From Candidatus Pantoea gossypiicola (GTDB taxonomy: Bacteria; Pseudomonadota; Gammaproteobacteria; Enterobacterales; Enterobacteriaceae), in NCBI RefSeq assembly GCF_008632075.1, contig NZ_VWVM01000004.1, forward strand, positions 1-64,000: a stretch of 64,000 nucleotides of DNA, in the 5' to 3' direction. This document shows positions 28,082-37,131 of the stretch, in pieces (position 1 is the stretch's first letter; each line of letters opens with the position of its first letter). The position numbers and the translations under genes were made by a program. A model generated the notes under the pieces. It was not told where the DNA came from, searched no databases, and was given only the letters and a program-made list of their open reading frames with translations.

Positions 28082-28972
28082 ATGAAACAGAACCGGCCAG
28101 GTAAAAACAGGGTGGATGTAATGGCAGAGCGTCTTCGCGCCCGCGAAAAGCAGCTTTCTCCTCGTCTGCTGGCTGTGGCGCGTTATATCGATCAACAGCG
28201 TGAAACGGTACTTGAAAGCACGGCGATGGAAATCGCCGTGGCGAATGCTACCTCTGATGCCACCGTGATTCGTGCTATTCAGGCACTGGGATTTAGCGGG
28301 CTGCGCGACCTTAAACAGACGCTCAGGAGCTGGTTTGGTGCCTCGCTGACCTCGGAAGATAAGATGATCACCACGGTCAGTGAGGTGACCAGTGACGTAA
28401 ACAGCGCCATCGACTTTGTACTTGCGGGCCACCGGCATGCCTGTGAGGTGCTGTCGCAGCCGCAGAACCGGGTGGCGATGGCAGACGCCGTGGCGCTACT
28501 GAGTGAGGCGCGGGAAGTGGCTATTTTTGGCATTAACGCCTCAGGGATTCTGGCCGACTACAGCGTGCGGCTGCTGAACCGCATCGGCCTGCCCGCCTTT
28601 TCGCTTAATCGCGCCGGGATTGCGCTGGCAGAGCAGATGCTGGCGCTACAGCGTGGCGATGTGCTGATAATGATGGCGCAACAGTCGGCGCACCGGGAAG
28701 GGACCACCGTAGTGCGAGAGGCGAAACGGCTGGATATCCCGATTATTCTGCTCACCAACGCCACCGACTCTTTTTTTGCACGCGAGGCGGATGTGGTGAT
28801 CAATGTGCCTCGCGGTGGCGAGAAGGGAAGGATTCCGCTGCACGGCACCATTATGGTCTGTCTGGAGATGCTGATCCTGTCGGTAGCTTCGGCGCTGCCG
28901 CAGCGCACGGTTAAAACCATGAAACGGTTACAGGATTTCAACCGCGGGCTAAAACCTGCCAGCAAAAAGTAG
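28082..28972 (+). CDS. MurR/RpiR-family transcriptional regulator
   Basis: The 296-residue protein has an N-terminal HTH_6 domain (about residues 15-90, with ATSDATVIRAIQALGFSGLRDLKQTL) and a SIS phosphosugar-binding domain (about 125-255; VAIFGINASGILADYSVRLLNRIG). Such regulators respond to sugar phosphates or related ligands. It is divergent from the TonB receptor gene, which is unusual; in some enterobacteria RpiR regulators accompany iron or polyol uptake genes. Whether it regulates the receptor is inferred only. The start ATG 28082 follows AGGAAC. Confidence 0.88.
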   Translation: MKQNRPGKNRVDVMAERLRAREKQLSPRLLAVARYIDQQRETVLESTAMEIAVANATSDATVIRAIQALGFSGLRDLKQTLRSWFGASLTSEDKMITTVSEVTSDVNSAIDFVLAGHRHACEVLSQPQNRVAMADAVALLSEAREVAIFGINASGILADYSVRLLNRIGLPAFSLNRAGIALAEQMLALQRGDVLIMMAQQSAHREGTTVVREAKRLDIPIILLTNATDSFFAREADVVINVPRGGEKGRIPLHGTIMVCLEMLILSVASALPQRTVKTMKRLQDFNRGLKPASKK

Positions 28973-29166
28973 CCTGCTTAACTGCGTCATGACCGGAGTT
29001 TTCCGGTAAAAACTGGCTCACCTTTAAGTCAAATTTCTCCGCTTTGCGAGCGCGATCGCGTCTTTTCATCAGCCCGTTTATCAGGGCGACTACGCTTACA
29101 GCGTGCTGTGCCTCCGGGTGCGGCTTTTACTCTTTCTCACTCACTTTGTTTTGTGCGGAGCTGCTG

Positions 29167-31140
29167 ATGAAACCCCTTCACGCGCAATACCTTTTCTGTT
29201 GTGCCACCCTGAGCCTCCTGTCGCCGCTGCCTGCGCTGGCATGGAGCGATCTCACCGTCTTTGGCGACAGCCTGAGCGATGGCGGAAATGTAGGACGCTT
29301 TACTTATGATGGTGCGACCCATCCGCTCTATGACGAGATCCTGGCGCAGTCGCTGGGCGACACGCTGCGTCCTTCAACCCAGGGCGGTAACAACTATGCC
29401 GAGGGCGGTGCCGTCGCAGTGCCCGCGATCAATCCGCTGTTCAATACGCAGGATCAGCTTGATCGTTACCTTGCAGCGCGCGACGGACGAGCCGATCCGG
29501 ACGGACTCTATATTCACTGGATTGGCGGCAATGACTTAGCGGCGGCAGCTCTTGCGCCGCTCGCTGCACAGCAGATAGTGGATAACAGCGCCAGCGCGGC
29601 GGCCTCACAGGTCAGCCGGTTACTGGATGCCGGAGCCGGCACGGTCATTGTTCCGACGGTGCCGAACGTCGGGGCAACGCCCGCGCTGCTTCAGGCGATT
29701 CTGCAGGTGCTGGGTCCGGCCGCGCAGCCTGCCACCGCAGCGCTGTTTCAGTCGCTGAGCACCACCGCCACGCCCGACCGTGCCGCCAGAGAACAGGCGA
29801 TTGAAACCGCGCTTAATGAGGCAGCTGGTCAGGTCTCATCGATTCCGCTGATCCGCGATGCGCTTGCGCAACAGCTGATCGCCGCCTGGCAGTTGCTGAG
29901 TCAGGAGGCGGCGGCGCTCACCGATAGGTACAACCAGGCGGAGGAACAGGGACTGGTAGCGGCACGCGGCAATATCGCGCGGGTGGATATCAATGGCCTG
30001 TTTAATGAGGTGATTGATAACCCGCGCCTGTATGGGCTCAGCAACACGGCGGGCATGGCGTGTCCGCCCGGCGTCTCATCCATGGACTGCACCGCCTCGA
30101 CGCCAGGATTTTCGCAGTCACAGCAATATCTGTTCGCCGACCGACTGCATCCCAGCCCGGCAGTGCATGCGCTGATCGCCGATTATATTCAGTCAGTGCT
30201 GAATGCGCCGCTGCAGGTGGCTGCGCTAATTCAGGCACCGTCGATGCTGGTGGGCGATGCGCAGAATACGCTGGATGGACATCTGCAACAGCAGCGTCAG
30301 CAGCCCGCCAGCGCTGGAGAGTTTACAGTTTTCGGTGGCTATGCCGGACAGCAGCGAGATTTCCGCGGTGACAGCCTGCTGGATGGGGATGCGACAAGCG
30401 CGACCGGCACCGTGGGAGTAGGCTACCAGCTGACCGAACACTGGCAGGCCGGTGCAATGCTCTCTGCCACCTCGCAACGACAGGATCCCTCGTCGCGCTT
30501 TGATTATCGTTTACGTGGCAATCTTGTGGCGCTGTGGAGCCAGTTAAATTATCTGGATCGGGGATGGATTAATGCAGATGCCCATTACGCCGATCTTAAC
30601 TTTGATGATATTGAGCGTAAGGTCAGGCTGGGACCGGCGACCCGCACGGAGAAAGGCAGCAGCGACGGCAACGTGCTGGGAATGCGGGTGCAGACCGGCT
30701 GGGATTTACCGCTGGGCCGCTATGTCACTACCGGCCCGATGGCGAGCTATGCGCTCGACTATACCCAGGTGGATGGCTACAGGGAAGAGGGCAACAGCAG
30801 TACCTCGATGCGCTTTGGTGACCAGACGCTGCACGCCCAAATCGGCTCGGTGGGCTGGCGTATCGACAGCAAAGATCTCGTGATCAATCCCTGGGCGCAG
30901 GTCAGCTACAACCATCAGTTCGGTGACAGCGACGCTGCTGTTACTGCCGGATTGAAATCGACCCGTACCGCTTTTACCCGCAGCAGTGGCTCACGGGATG
31001 ATAACTGGATTGACATGGCTCTGGGTGCGAGCGTGCCAATTGGCACATCGGTGAACGCGTTTGCCGGCGTTTCAGCGGTGACAGGTAACAGCGACTACCA
31101 TCAGGTGACCTGGAACGTCGGGCTTAACGCCCGTTTTTGA
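29167..31140 (+). CDS. GDSL esterase autotransporter
   Basis: The 657-residue protein, started at ATG 29167 (GGAG upstream), has a signal peptide ending at about residue 25 (LPALA). The GDSL passenger carries catalytic Ser35 in FGDSLSD, the IGGNDLAAA block and the Asp325-x2-His328 pair (DRLHP). The last roughly 270 residues form an autotransporter beta-barrel (YAGQQRDFRGDSLL to NVGLNARF). The size and layout match ApeE/EstA outer-membrane esterases, which hydrolyse acyl esters at the cell surface. The 123 bp before 29167 stay open in frame but have no ribosome site. Confidence 0.92.
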   Translation: MKPLHAQYLFCCATLSLLSPLPALAWSDLTVFGDSLSDGGNVGRFTYDGATHPLYDEILAQSLGDTLRPSTQGGNNYAEGGAVAVPAINPLFNTQDQLDRYLAARDGRADPDGLYIHWIGGNDLAAAALAPLAAQQIVDNSASAAASQVSRLLDAGAGTVIVPTVPNVGATPALLQAILQVLGPAAQPATAALFQSLSTTATPDRAAREQAIETALNEAAGQVSSIPLIRDALAQQLIAAWQLLSQEAAALTDRYNQAEEQGLVAARGNIARVDINGLFNEVIDNPRLYGLSNTAGMACPPGVSSMDCTASTPGFSQSQQYLFADRLHPSPAVHALIADYIQSVLNAPLQVAALIQAPSMLVGDAQNTLDGHLQQQRQQPASAGEFTVFGGYAGQQRDFRGDSLLDGDATSATGTVGVGYQLTEHWQAGAMLSATSQRQDPSSRFDYRLRGNLVALWSQLNYLDRGWINADAHYADLNFDDIERKVRLGPATRTEKGSSDGNVLGMRVQTGWDLPLGRYVTTGPMASYALDYTQVDGYREEGNSSTSMRFGDQTLHAQIGSVGWRIDSKDLVINPWAQVSYNHQFGDSDAAVTAGLKSTRTAFTRSSGSRDDNWIDMALGASVPIGTSVNAFAGVSAVTGNSDYHQVTWNVGLNARF

Positions 31141-31171
31141 ATAATAAGTTGTATCAAAAAGCCGTGAAGGG

Positions 31172-31208
31172 ATCGTCTGCCGCTGTCTGAAACGTTGCGG
31201 CAGACGAT
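31172..31208. terminator. hairpin between convergent esterase and sfnG genes
   Basis: A perfect 12-bp inverted repeat (ATCGTCTGCCGC at 31172-31183, GCGGCAGACGAT at 31197-31208) with a 13-nt loop lies between two convergent genes. There is no T-run on either side, so it is a bidirectional structural element rather than a classical terminator. Confidence 0.55.
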
Positions 31209-31270
31209 GTTGCGCGTTGTTCGTTACGCCGTGGCGACAGAGCGTTGAATTCGCCTGGGGCGCGCGGTTT

Positions 31271-32359
31271 TCACACTTCGACCAGTGCCGCCTGCGCCTC
31301 CAGCTCACGAACGCGCGGTATCACTTCGCGGCCAAAGAACTCAACCTCTTCATGAAAGTGGAGAAACGCCAGCAGCAGCAGATCGACACCGGCCTGCTTC
31401 AGTTCGAAAATCCGTTCAGCAATCTGCTGGGGGGTGCCAATCAGATTGGTTTTGAAGCCGTCATTGTACTGCACCAGATCCTCAAACGACGATTTCGCCC
31501 AGTTTCCCTCTCCTTCGGGTGAGGCACTGCCTGCATTTTTGACCTCATGCTGGAAGCCTTTCACCGCATCCGGGTTGGCTTTGCTGATGATCTCCTGAAG
31601 TACCGCCTGCGCCTGCTGTTCACTTTCACGCGCAATCACAAATCCATTCAGTCCCACTCTGACCTGATGTTGATTGCGTGCCGCTTTTTCACGGATATCC
31701 GCGATCTGCAGACGGACGCCGTCCGGCGTATTCCCATTAGTGAAATACCAGTCTGACACCCGGGAAGCCATGTCACGTGCCGCACGTGAGCTGCCGCCCT
31801 GGAAAATTTCCGGTAACGGAGACAACGGCTTAGGTTTCATGGCGTAATCGCGAAAGCGATAAAAATCACCTGCAAAAGTAAAGTTCTCTTCGCGCCAGAT
31901 GCCTTGCAGGCAGCGAATAAACTCTTCTGAGCGCAGATAGCGCTCTTCGTGGTCGAGCCAGGGTTCACCAATCGCTTTGAATTCGCCCCGGAACCAGCCA
32001 CTGACAATGTTAACGGCGATACGTGGCCCATAGAGATGGCTGATGGTGGCGATCTGCTTTGCCGCTAATACCGGATTCCATGGGCCAGGCAGCAGCGCGG
32101 CGATCACTTTCAACCTCGAGGTGTGACTGAGCAGATCCTGTGAGAAGGTGACTGATTCGTGCTGGTTATCTGCACCATATCCGGCCGTAAAGCGGATCTG
32201 CGTCAGCGCATAATCAAACCCCGCCTGTTCGGCGATCTGCGCCAGCTTACGATTGTAGGCGGCGTCCCAGCGGGTTCGCTGCTCTATCTGACTGATCACC
32301 AATCCGCCTGAGACATTCGGAACCCAGTAGGCGAACTGTAAAGGCTGTGAAGCGGACAT
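31271..32359 (-). CDS. sfnG: dimethylsulfone monooxygenase-like flavin enzyme
   Basis: The 362-residue enzyme is a bacterial luciferase-like FMNH2-dependent monooxygenase. It has the ISQIEQRTRWDAAYNRKLAQIAEQAGFDYALTQIRF N-terminus and NIVSGWFRGEFKAIGEPWLDHEERYLRSEEF, and fits SfnG (about 363 residues), which oxidises dimethylsulfone to methanesulfinate for sulfur scavenging. It needs a separate flavin reductase, not present here. No other sulfonate genes are adjacent. A relative such as SsuD remains possible, but the N-terminal RWDAAYN pattern favours SfnG. Confidence 0.85.
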   Translation of the reverse strand: MSASQPLQFAYWVPNVSGGLVISQIEQRTRWDAAYNRKLAQIAEQAGFDYALTQIRFTAGYGADNQHESVTFSQDLLSHTSRLKVIAALLPGPWNPVLAAKQIATISHLYGPRIAVNIVSGWFRGEFKAIGEPWLDHEERYLRSEEFIRCLQGIWREENFTFAGDFYRFRDYAMKPKPLSPLPEIFQGGSSRAARDMASRVSDWYFTNGNTPDGVRLQIADIREKAARNQHQVRVGLNGFVIARESEQQAQAVLQEIISKANPDAVKGFQHEVKNAGSASPEGEGNWAKSSFEDLVQYNDGFKTNLIGTPQQIAERIFELKQAGVDLLLLAFLHFHEEVEFFGREVIPRVRELEAQAALVEV

Positions 32360-32681
32360 AGTCTCTCCTTATATAGCTGAATTAATGTGGTACTCATTTT
32401 TTCCAAACTTTCAGATATAACGAAAAGCCAAGCAGTAAACGTGCCATAAAGTAACTTACTGTTTTTATTGCAGTAAACAGCCTGGGGCGAGCCGGTCGTG
32501 TTGCAAATGCGGCACGGCTGAGACAACCGGGTTGCCAATGCAGCAGGGATGCCTGGAAGGAGGTGTGAACGGCGAATGCACTCCGTCACGCTATTGACGG
32601 CAACAGTGCCAGAATGTCAGTAACGCCGGACATGCTGTGATAACGTAGCGAAGCGCGACACGATTAGAGCCGGAGGGGAAA
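32360..32681. other. intergenic between divergent sfnG and GNAT gene
   Basis: No gene is supported. The stretch near 32380-32460 is AT-rich and probably holds the sfnG promoter; the part near 32640-32681 ends with the GNAT gene's GGAGGGG site. Confidence 0.4.
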
Positions 32682-33152
32682 ATGATAGTCAGACAGGCAT
32701 CACCTGAAGAGGCGCATCGTTTATGGAATATCCGAAATCAGGCACTTCGTTACGGCTGCCAGCAGGTCTATCCACCCGATGTGCTCGCGGCCTGGACGCC
32801 GGACCGCATGCCCGCCAGCTTTCCTGCGATGATCCGCGTCAATCCCTTTTTTGTGATTGATGGCCCGGACGGCACGCCGGTGGCTACGGGTTCGCTGGAT
32901 CTCGCCGCCGCCAGTGTTGAGGCTATTTTTACGCTGCCCGATTTCACTGGACAGGGAATGGCTGGCCTGATCATTGACACCATCAAAGCGGAGGCGCGGC
33001 AGCGTGGCTACCACCAGTTGACCCTTGCGTCGACACCGAACGCCGTCAGCTTTTATGAGCAGCATGGCTTCCATTCGCTGGGGGAAAGTCTCTATCCGTC
33101 AAAGCTGGCGGGCAGTGCCTTGCGCTGTATGGCGATGGCGATTGAGCTATAA
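32682..33152 (+). CDS. GNAT-family N-acetyltransferase
   Basis: The 156-residue protein has the GNAT fold. Motif A is seen as IFTLPDFTGQGMAGLIIDTIKAEARQRGY (acetyl-CoA pyrophosphate loop, here Q-G-M-A-G rather than the usual Q/R-x-x-G-x-G/A) and motif B as LTLASTPNAVSFYEQHGFHSLGES. A GGAGGGG site precedes ATG 32682. The substrate is unknown. It precedes rluF in the same direction but is separated by about 100 bp. Confidence 0.85.
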   Translation: MIVRQASPEEAHRLWNIRNQALRYGCQQVYPPDVLAAWTPDRMPASFPAMIRVNPFFVIDGPDGTPVATGSLDLAAASVEAIFTLPDFTGQGMAGLIIDTIKAEARQRGYHQLTLASTPNAVSFYEQHGFHSLGESLYPSKLAGSALRCMAMAIEL

Positions 33153-33255
33153 ATGCCTGCTGCGGCAAGGCTGGCGAAATGCGGCAAAAGTTTCCCGCGC
33201 AAAGACTTCGCAAGCCCACGCCGGTAAGGTATAGTCCGCGTTTTTTGGAGGAATC

Positions 33256-34134
33256 ATGCTGACTGGCTCATCAACACGTCTTAATAAATACATCAGCGAG
33301 AGCGGTATCTGCTCCCGTCGTGACGCCGATCGTTACATCGAGCAGGGCAACGTTTTCATTAACGGCAAACGCGCCTCTGTGGGCGCGCAGGTATTTGCAG
33401 GCGATGTGGTGAAGGTCAACGGTCAGCTGATTGAACCGCGCGATGAAGACGATCTGGTGCTGATTGCGCTGAATAAGCCGGTGGGCATCATCACCACCAT
33501 GGAAGAGGGCGAGCGGGATAACATCAGCGACTTCGTCAATCACAGCAAGCGCGTCTTCCCGATTGGTCGCCTCGACAAAGATTCTCAGGGCCTGATCTTC
33601 CTCACCAACCATGGCGATCTGGTCAACAAGATCCTGCGCGCCGGTAACAATCACGAAAAAGAGTATGTTGTTACCGTCGACAAGCCGATCACCGATGAGT
33701 TTATTGCCGGGATGAGCGCGGGCGTGCCGATGCTGGGCACGGTGACTAAAAAGTGCAAAGTGAAAAAGGAAGCGCCATTTGTCTTCCGTATTACGCTGGT
33801 ACAGGGTCTGAATCGCCAGATCCGTCGCATGTGTAAGCATTTCGGCTTTGAAGTGACGAAGCTTGAGCGCACCCGCATCATGAACGTCAATCTCAAGGGA
33901 TTGCCGCTCGGGGAATGGCGCGACCTCACCGATGACGAACTTGTTGAGCTGTTTAAACTGCTGGAGAACTCCTCTTCAGAAGACAAACCCGCGAAGAAAG
34001 CCAAAGCTCCGGCTAAAACGTCGACCGCGAGAAAACCGCAGAAGAATGGTGCCAGACCCGCTGAAAAAGCGGATGCGGCTGGTGCCTCGCGCAAGCGCTT
34101 TGTCCAGCCGGGACGTAAAAAGAAAGGGCGCTAA
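33256..34134 (+). CDS. rluF: 23S rRNA pseudouridine(2604) synthase RluF
   Basis: The 292-residue protein is highly similar to E. coli RluF. It has an N-terminal S4 RNA-binding domain ([30 protein letters not shown], residues 8-37) and a RsuA-type synthase domain with catalytic Asp107 in GRLDKDSQG. It ends in a basic, Lys/Arg-rich low-complexity tail (about residues 245-292) finishing RKKKGR. The enzyme makes pseudouridine at 23S position 2604. GGAGG lies just before ATG 33256. Confidence 0.96.
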   Translation: MLTGSSTRLNKYISESGICSRRDADRYIEQGNVFINGKRASVGAQVFAGDVVKVNGQLIEPRDEDDLVLIALNKPVGIITTMEEGERDNISDFVNHSKRVFPIGRLDKDSQGLIFLTNHGDLVNKILRAGNNHEKEYVVTVDKPITDEFIAGMSAGVPMLGTVTKKCKVKKEAPFVFRITLVQGLNRQIRRMCKHFGFEVTKLERTRIMNVNLKGLPLGEWRDLTDDELVELFKLLENSSSEDKPAKKAKAPAKTSTARKPQKNGARPAEKADAAGASRKRFVQPGRKKKGR

Positions 34135-34147
34135 ACCCAGCCCGATG

Positions 34148-34178
34148 CAGAGAGCGATATTCTCGCTCTCTGTGCTTT
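34148..34178 (+). terminator. terminator after rluF
   Basis: AGAGAGCGA (34149-34157) pairs with TCGCTCTCT (34163-34171) around TATTC, followed by GTGCTTTC. The stem is strong but the T-run is short. Confidence 0.6.
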
Positions 34179-34188
34179 CACGGACGCA

Positions 34189-35179
34189 TCACGGAATAAC
34201 GCGCGCCGCCCGAAAGCGGGCAAACAGATCGCAGAACATCGCATCCGTCGCGCGATAACCGTGAAAGCCTGCCCGCCGCAGCTTACTGCCGTCGCCAAAC
34301 ATGTCGTAATTCCAGCCGAAAACAAAATCAGCGAAAGCACCGTCACTGAGTGCCAGAATATCCGCTTCAATTAAGGCGTGCTCCACGGCGATTTGCCGCC
34401 ACAGCAAACGATAATCCTGAACACAGCTCACTCCAGCGCCAGAGATCACCATTGTTAATATTGAACGCCTGATTGCGTGCGTCAGGGCTGCGTGAAGCCC
34501 AGAGGGTGGCACTGGCCAGCAGTTCAGCATCGGTAAAATCGACCATGCTGTGCCAGGTTTCCGGCGAACCGGGAAAACGGAAAGGCAGTCGCGCTGCGCG
34601 ACAGATCGATGCGTAGAGCGCCAGGCTCAGCGCCAGATTCATGCTGTTTCCATGCCGGTCACTGCCAACAACACCAGGGCGTACTGCGCTCCAGTGCCAG
34701 GCTTTACCCTGCTGTTGTGCGCTCAGCCAGTTCAGCTGTGCGGCGTTGAACTCAGCCCCCGGCACGCCGGGATCGCTTTCCCGCGCCGGGGTTTTGAATC
34801 GGCCCAGATGTGCGCCATACACCTTGTATCCCTGCATCAGACTGACATGCTAAAGGGGGGCGACATCCTCCATTTCCTGAACCAGATTCTGCAACATGGT
34901 GAGATTCGGTCCCACCATCGCCGCCCAGTCAGCAGCATTCAGCCAGGCGCTGTAGAAGATATGCGTAACGTCGGTGAGTGATGCCAGCCGTTGCTGGCTT
35001 TGCAGCCGATCGCGCAGATCCACCGCAATCGTCTCTATGCCGTCTGTGGCAGACCCTGAGCGATGACTCAGCGCGATTACCTGCCACTGGTCTGCGACCA
35101 GCGCCTGAGTCAGTTGCTGACCCACAATTCCACTGGCACCCGCTACCAGCGCAACCTGTTTACCCTGTGTTGTTTTCAT
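34189..35179 (-). pseudogene. broken NAD-dependent epimerase/PRISE-like SDR
   Basis: Read from 35179, the protein starts MKTTQGKQVALVAGASGIVGQQL, an extended-SDR cofactor loop, and runs in one frame to a TAG at 34850-34852. The same frame then continues (HVSLMQGYKVYGAHLGRF) to 34367. The family usually has Lys before HVSL, so TAG looks like a one-base AAG change. After FNINNGDLWRWSEL the frame shifts, and the typical end FADFVFGWNYDMFGDGSKLRRAGFHGY...AMFCDLFARFR is read in another frame to 34189, with part of the middle missing. Intact relatives are about 350 residues. It is divergent from the LysR gene at 35277. Confidence 0.85.
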
Positions 35180-35276
35180 GATTGTTATCCGATTAATAAA
35201 GAAGCCGCATTCTCACCTGCGTTAAATTCTGATTAAATCCCCTAAACCGGATATCACTTATCAGGAAAATCAATAA

Positions 35277-36179
35277 ATGCAGAACAAACTGACTGCGATT
35301 CAGACCTTCGTCAGGGTGGCGGAAGCGGGTTCCTTTTCGGCGGCAGCACGACAAAACGGCATGAAGCAGTCGGCTGTCAGCCAGCAGATTGCCGCGCTGG
35401 AGGAGGCGCTGGGCGTGGTGCTGCTACATCGCACCACGCGAACCATGGCGTTAACGGAGTCGGGTCAGCATTATCTGCAACAGGTCAGGCAACTGCTTGG
35501 TGCGATGGATGAACTGGAGCAGCAATTGCGGCCCGGCTCGCAGCCGCTTCACGGCAGAGTGCATATTCAGTTGCCGAGCGGCATCGGTCAGCGACTGATG
35601 CCGCATCTGATCGCTTTCCAGCAGGCGCATCCAGCGCTGCGTCTGAATATAGCGCTGGAGGATCGCCTGTCGGATCTCGTTGCGGAGGGCGTTGATGTGG
35701 CCATCCGTCTCAGCGAGTCGCCACCTGCCACGCTGGCTGCCCGTTCGCTGGCCACGGTTGAAACCGTGCTGGTGGCTTCCCCTGAGTGGCTAGCGCGCAA
35801 CGATCCGCCGCAGACACCCGATGACCTTATGCGCCATCCACATATACGTTTTAGCGGTATAGCGACTGATGCGCCGCTGCAACTGATCTCTGCGACCGCG
35901 AAGGTCTCGGTCCCGGTGGAAAGCGTGTTTCGGTCTAATAACAGCGATGCCTTGATGCAGGCCCTTGAAGCCGGCCTCGGGATCGGCGGCTTACAGACGT
36001 TGCCTGGCGCAGAGGCGCTGGCCTCCGGCCGACTGGTGCGGGTGTTACCGGACTGGCGACTGCCCGACCGCTATCTTTATGCCGTGTTCCCGGATGCCCG
36101 TTTTATTCCTGATAAGGTCCGTAAGCTGGTCGGGCGGTTGAGTGAGGTGGTGCGGGTAGCAGGGCAAAACGTCAGTTGA
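35277..36179 (+). CDS. LysR-family transcriptional regulator
   Basis: The 300-residue LTTR has the N-terminal HTH (about residues 3-60; FVRVAEAGSFSAAARQNGMKQSAVSQQIAALE) and the effector domain. RTTRTMALTESGQHY follows the HTH. It is divergent from the SDR pseudogene with about 97 bp between the starts, so its target is likely dead. The ligand is unknown. Confidence 0.9.
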   Translation: MQNKLTAIQTFVRVAEAGSFSAAARQNGMKQSAVSQQIAALEEALGVVLLHRTTRTMALTESGQHYLQQVRQLLGAMDELEQQLRPGSQPLHGRVHIQLPSGIGQRLMPHLIAFQQAHPALRLNIALEDRLSDLVAEGVDVAIRLSESPPATLAARSLATVETVLVASPEWLARNDPPQTPDDLMRHPHIRFSGIATDAPLQLISATAKVSVPVESVFRSNNSDALMQALEAGLGIGGLQTLPGAEALASGRLVRVLPDWRLPDRYLYAVFPDARFIPDKVRKLVGRLSEVVRVAGQNVS

Positions 36180-36269
36180 TGGGCGCTGGAAAAAGAACAG
36201 ACTCTGTTTGAAGTGTCCCCAACTTAAGGATAAAATATCCCCCGCGCGAGGATAGGGAATACACTGTAC

Positions 36270-36614
36270 ATGGACGCATTATTCATTGAGCTTTCCAGTT
36301 TTCAGAAATACCGGGCTGACTATCTGAGTGATGATCAGTATCGGCGATTTCAAAACATGTTGCTGGCTGACCCTGAAAAGGGTGACGTGATACCGGATAC
36401 CGGTTGACTGCGTAAGGTTCGTTACAGGGATGAGCGCCGGCACAAGGGTGCCAGAGGTGGCATCAGAGTTATCTATTACTGGATGGACGAACAAGGCCAA
36501 TTCATCCTGTTTACCATCTACGATAAAGATCAACGCGACGATCTAACGAAGCAACAACGTGATGCCCTGGCGACTGCGTTGAATATGATCAAAAAAGGGT
36601 TGAGACATGACTGA
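36270..36614 (+). pseudogene. RelE/HigB-type toxin with in-frame TGA
   Basis: The frame from ATG 36270 reads MDALFIELSSFQKYRADYLSDDQYRRFQ, then DPEKGDVIPDTG, then TGA at codon 46 (36405-36407). It continues without further stops as LRKVRYRDERRHKGARGGIRVIYYW...FTIYDKDQRDDLT to 36614. The pattern (Y.D.E...L...P..GD.I.GTGGLRKIR, then G.RGG.RVIYY) is that of RelE-superfamily mRNA interferases, where a Gly normally stands at the TGA. One base (GGA to TGA) explains the break. The 3' end overlaps the antitoxin by 8 bp, as in intact TA operons. Confidence 0.85.
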
Positions 36615-36921
36615 ACGCGATATTTTCAGTGAACTGATGACGGGTATGCAGGAGCTCAAGGATCATCAGGAGGGCAAAATCACCCTGAAGAGTCATAAGG
36701 TTACTAAGCGCGCCCCTATGACCATTGCGCCGCAAGAGCTGCGTGACGTACGTGAAAAACTCAACCTCTCCCAGGCCGTCTTTGCTCATTATCTTCACAC
36801 TGGCGAGACGACTTATCAGAACTGGGAACAGGGCAGAGCCAGACCTAATGCCCAGGCGGTTTTATTAATTCGCATGGTGCAACAGAACCCGGAAGCGCTT
36901 AAAACCCTCGCTAAGCTCTGA
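36607..36921 (+). CDS. HTH antitoxin (HigA/NadS-type)
   Basis: The 104-residue protein is intact: MTERDIFSELMTGMQELKDHQEGKITLKSHKV, then a Cro/C1-type HTH at about residues 45-98 (LRDVREKLNLSQAVFAHYLHTGETTYQNWEQGRARPN). In this family the toxin comes first and the antitoxin represses the operon. Its partner toxin carries a stop, so this may survive as a lone repressor. Confidence 0.88.
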   Translation: MTERDIFSELMTGMQELKDHQEGKITLKSHKVTKRAPMTIAPQELRDVREKLNLSQAVFAHYLHTGETTYQNWEQGRARPNAQAVLLIRMVQQNPEALKTLAKL

Positions 36922-36931
36922 TATCGACGTC

Positions 36932-36973
36932 CGGATGCCAGGCGCATTTTTTCACATATGCGCCTGGCATCCG
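36932..36973. terminator. perfect 16-bp inverted repeat after the TA pair
   Basis: CGGATGCCAGGCGCAT (36932-36947) and ATGCGCCTGGCATCCG (36958-36973) pair perfectly with a 10-nt loop that holds the T-run. It starts 10 bp after the antitoxin stop and is probably a strong transcription stop or RNA-end protector. Confidence 0.65.
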
Positions 36974-37131
36974 ATGTCCGGCGGGCTAACACAGCCTTCT
37001 CTTTCGCCTGACCAGACAGCGCTTTTCCCACCATAAGCCAGATTTTGAAAGACCCATATTCAGAGCAACGACACTTTTCACCCTGATCAGGGCGTGGCAG
37101 GATATGCGCAATCTATCAAGGAGTGAGCCTG

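Noticed and set aside
36405..36407. TGA in the toxin gene read as selenocysteine or programmed readthrough
   Set aside because: RelE-type toxins have Gly here and no SECIS-like element is apparent; a nonsense change is simpler.
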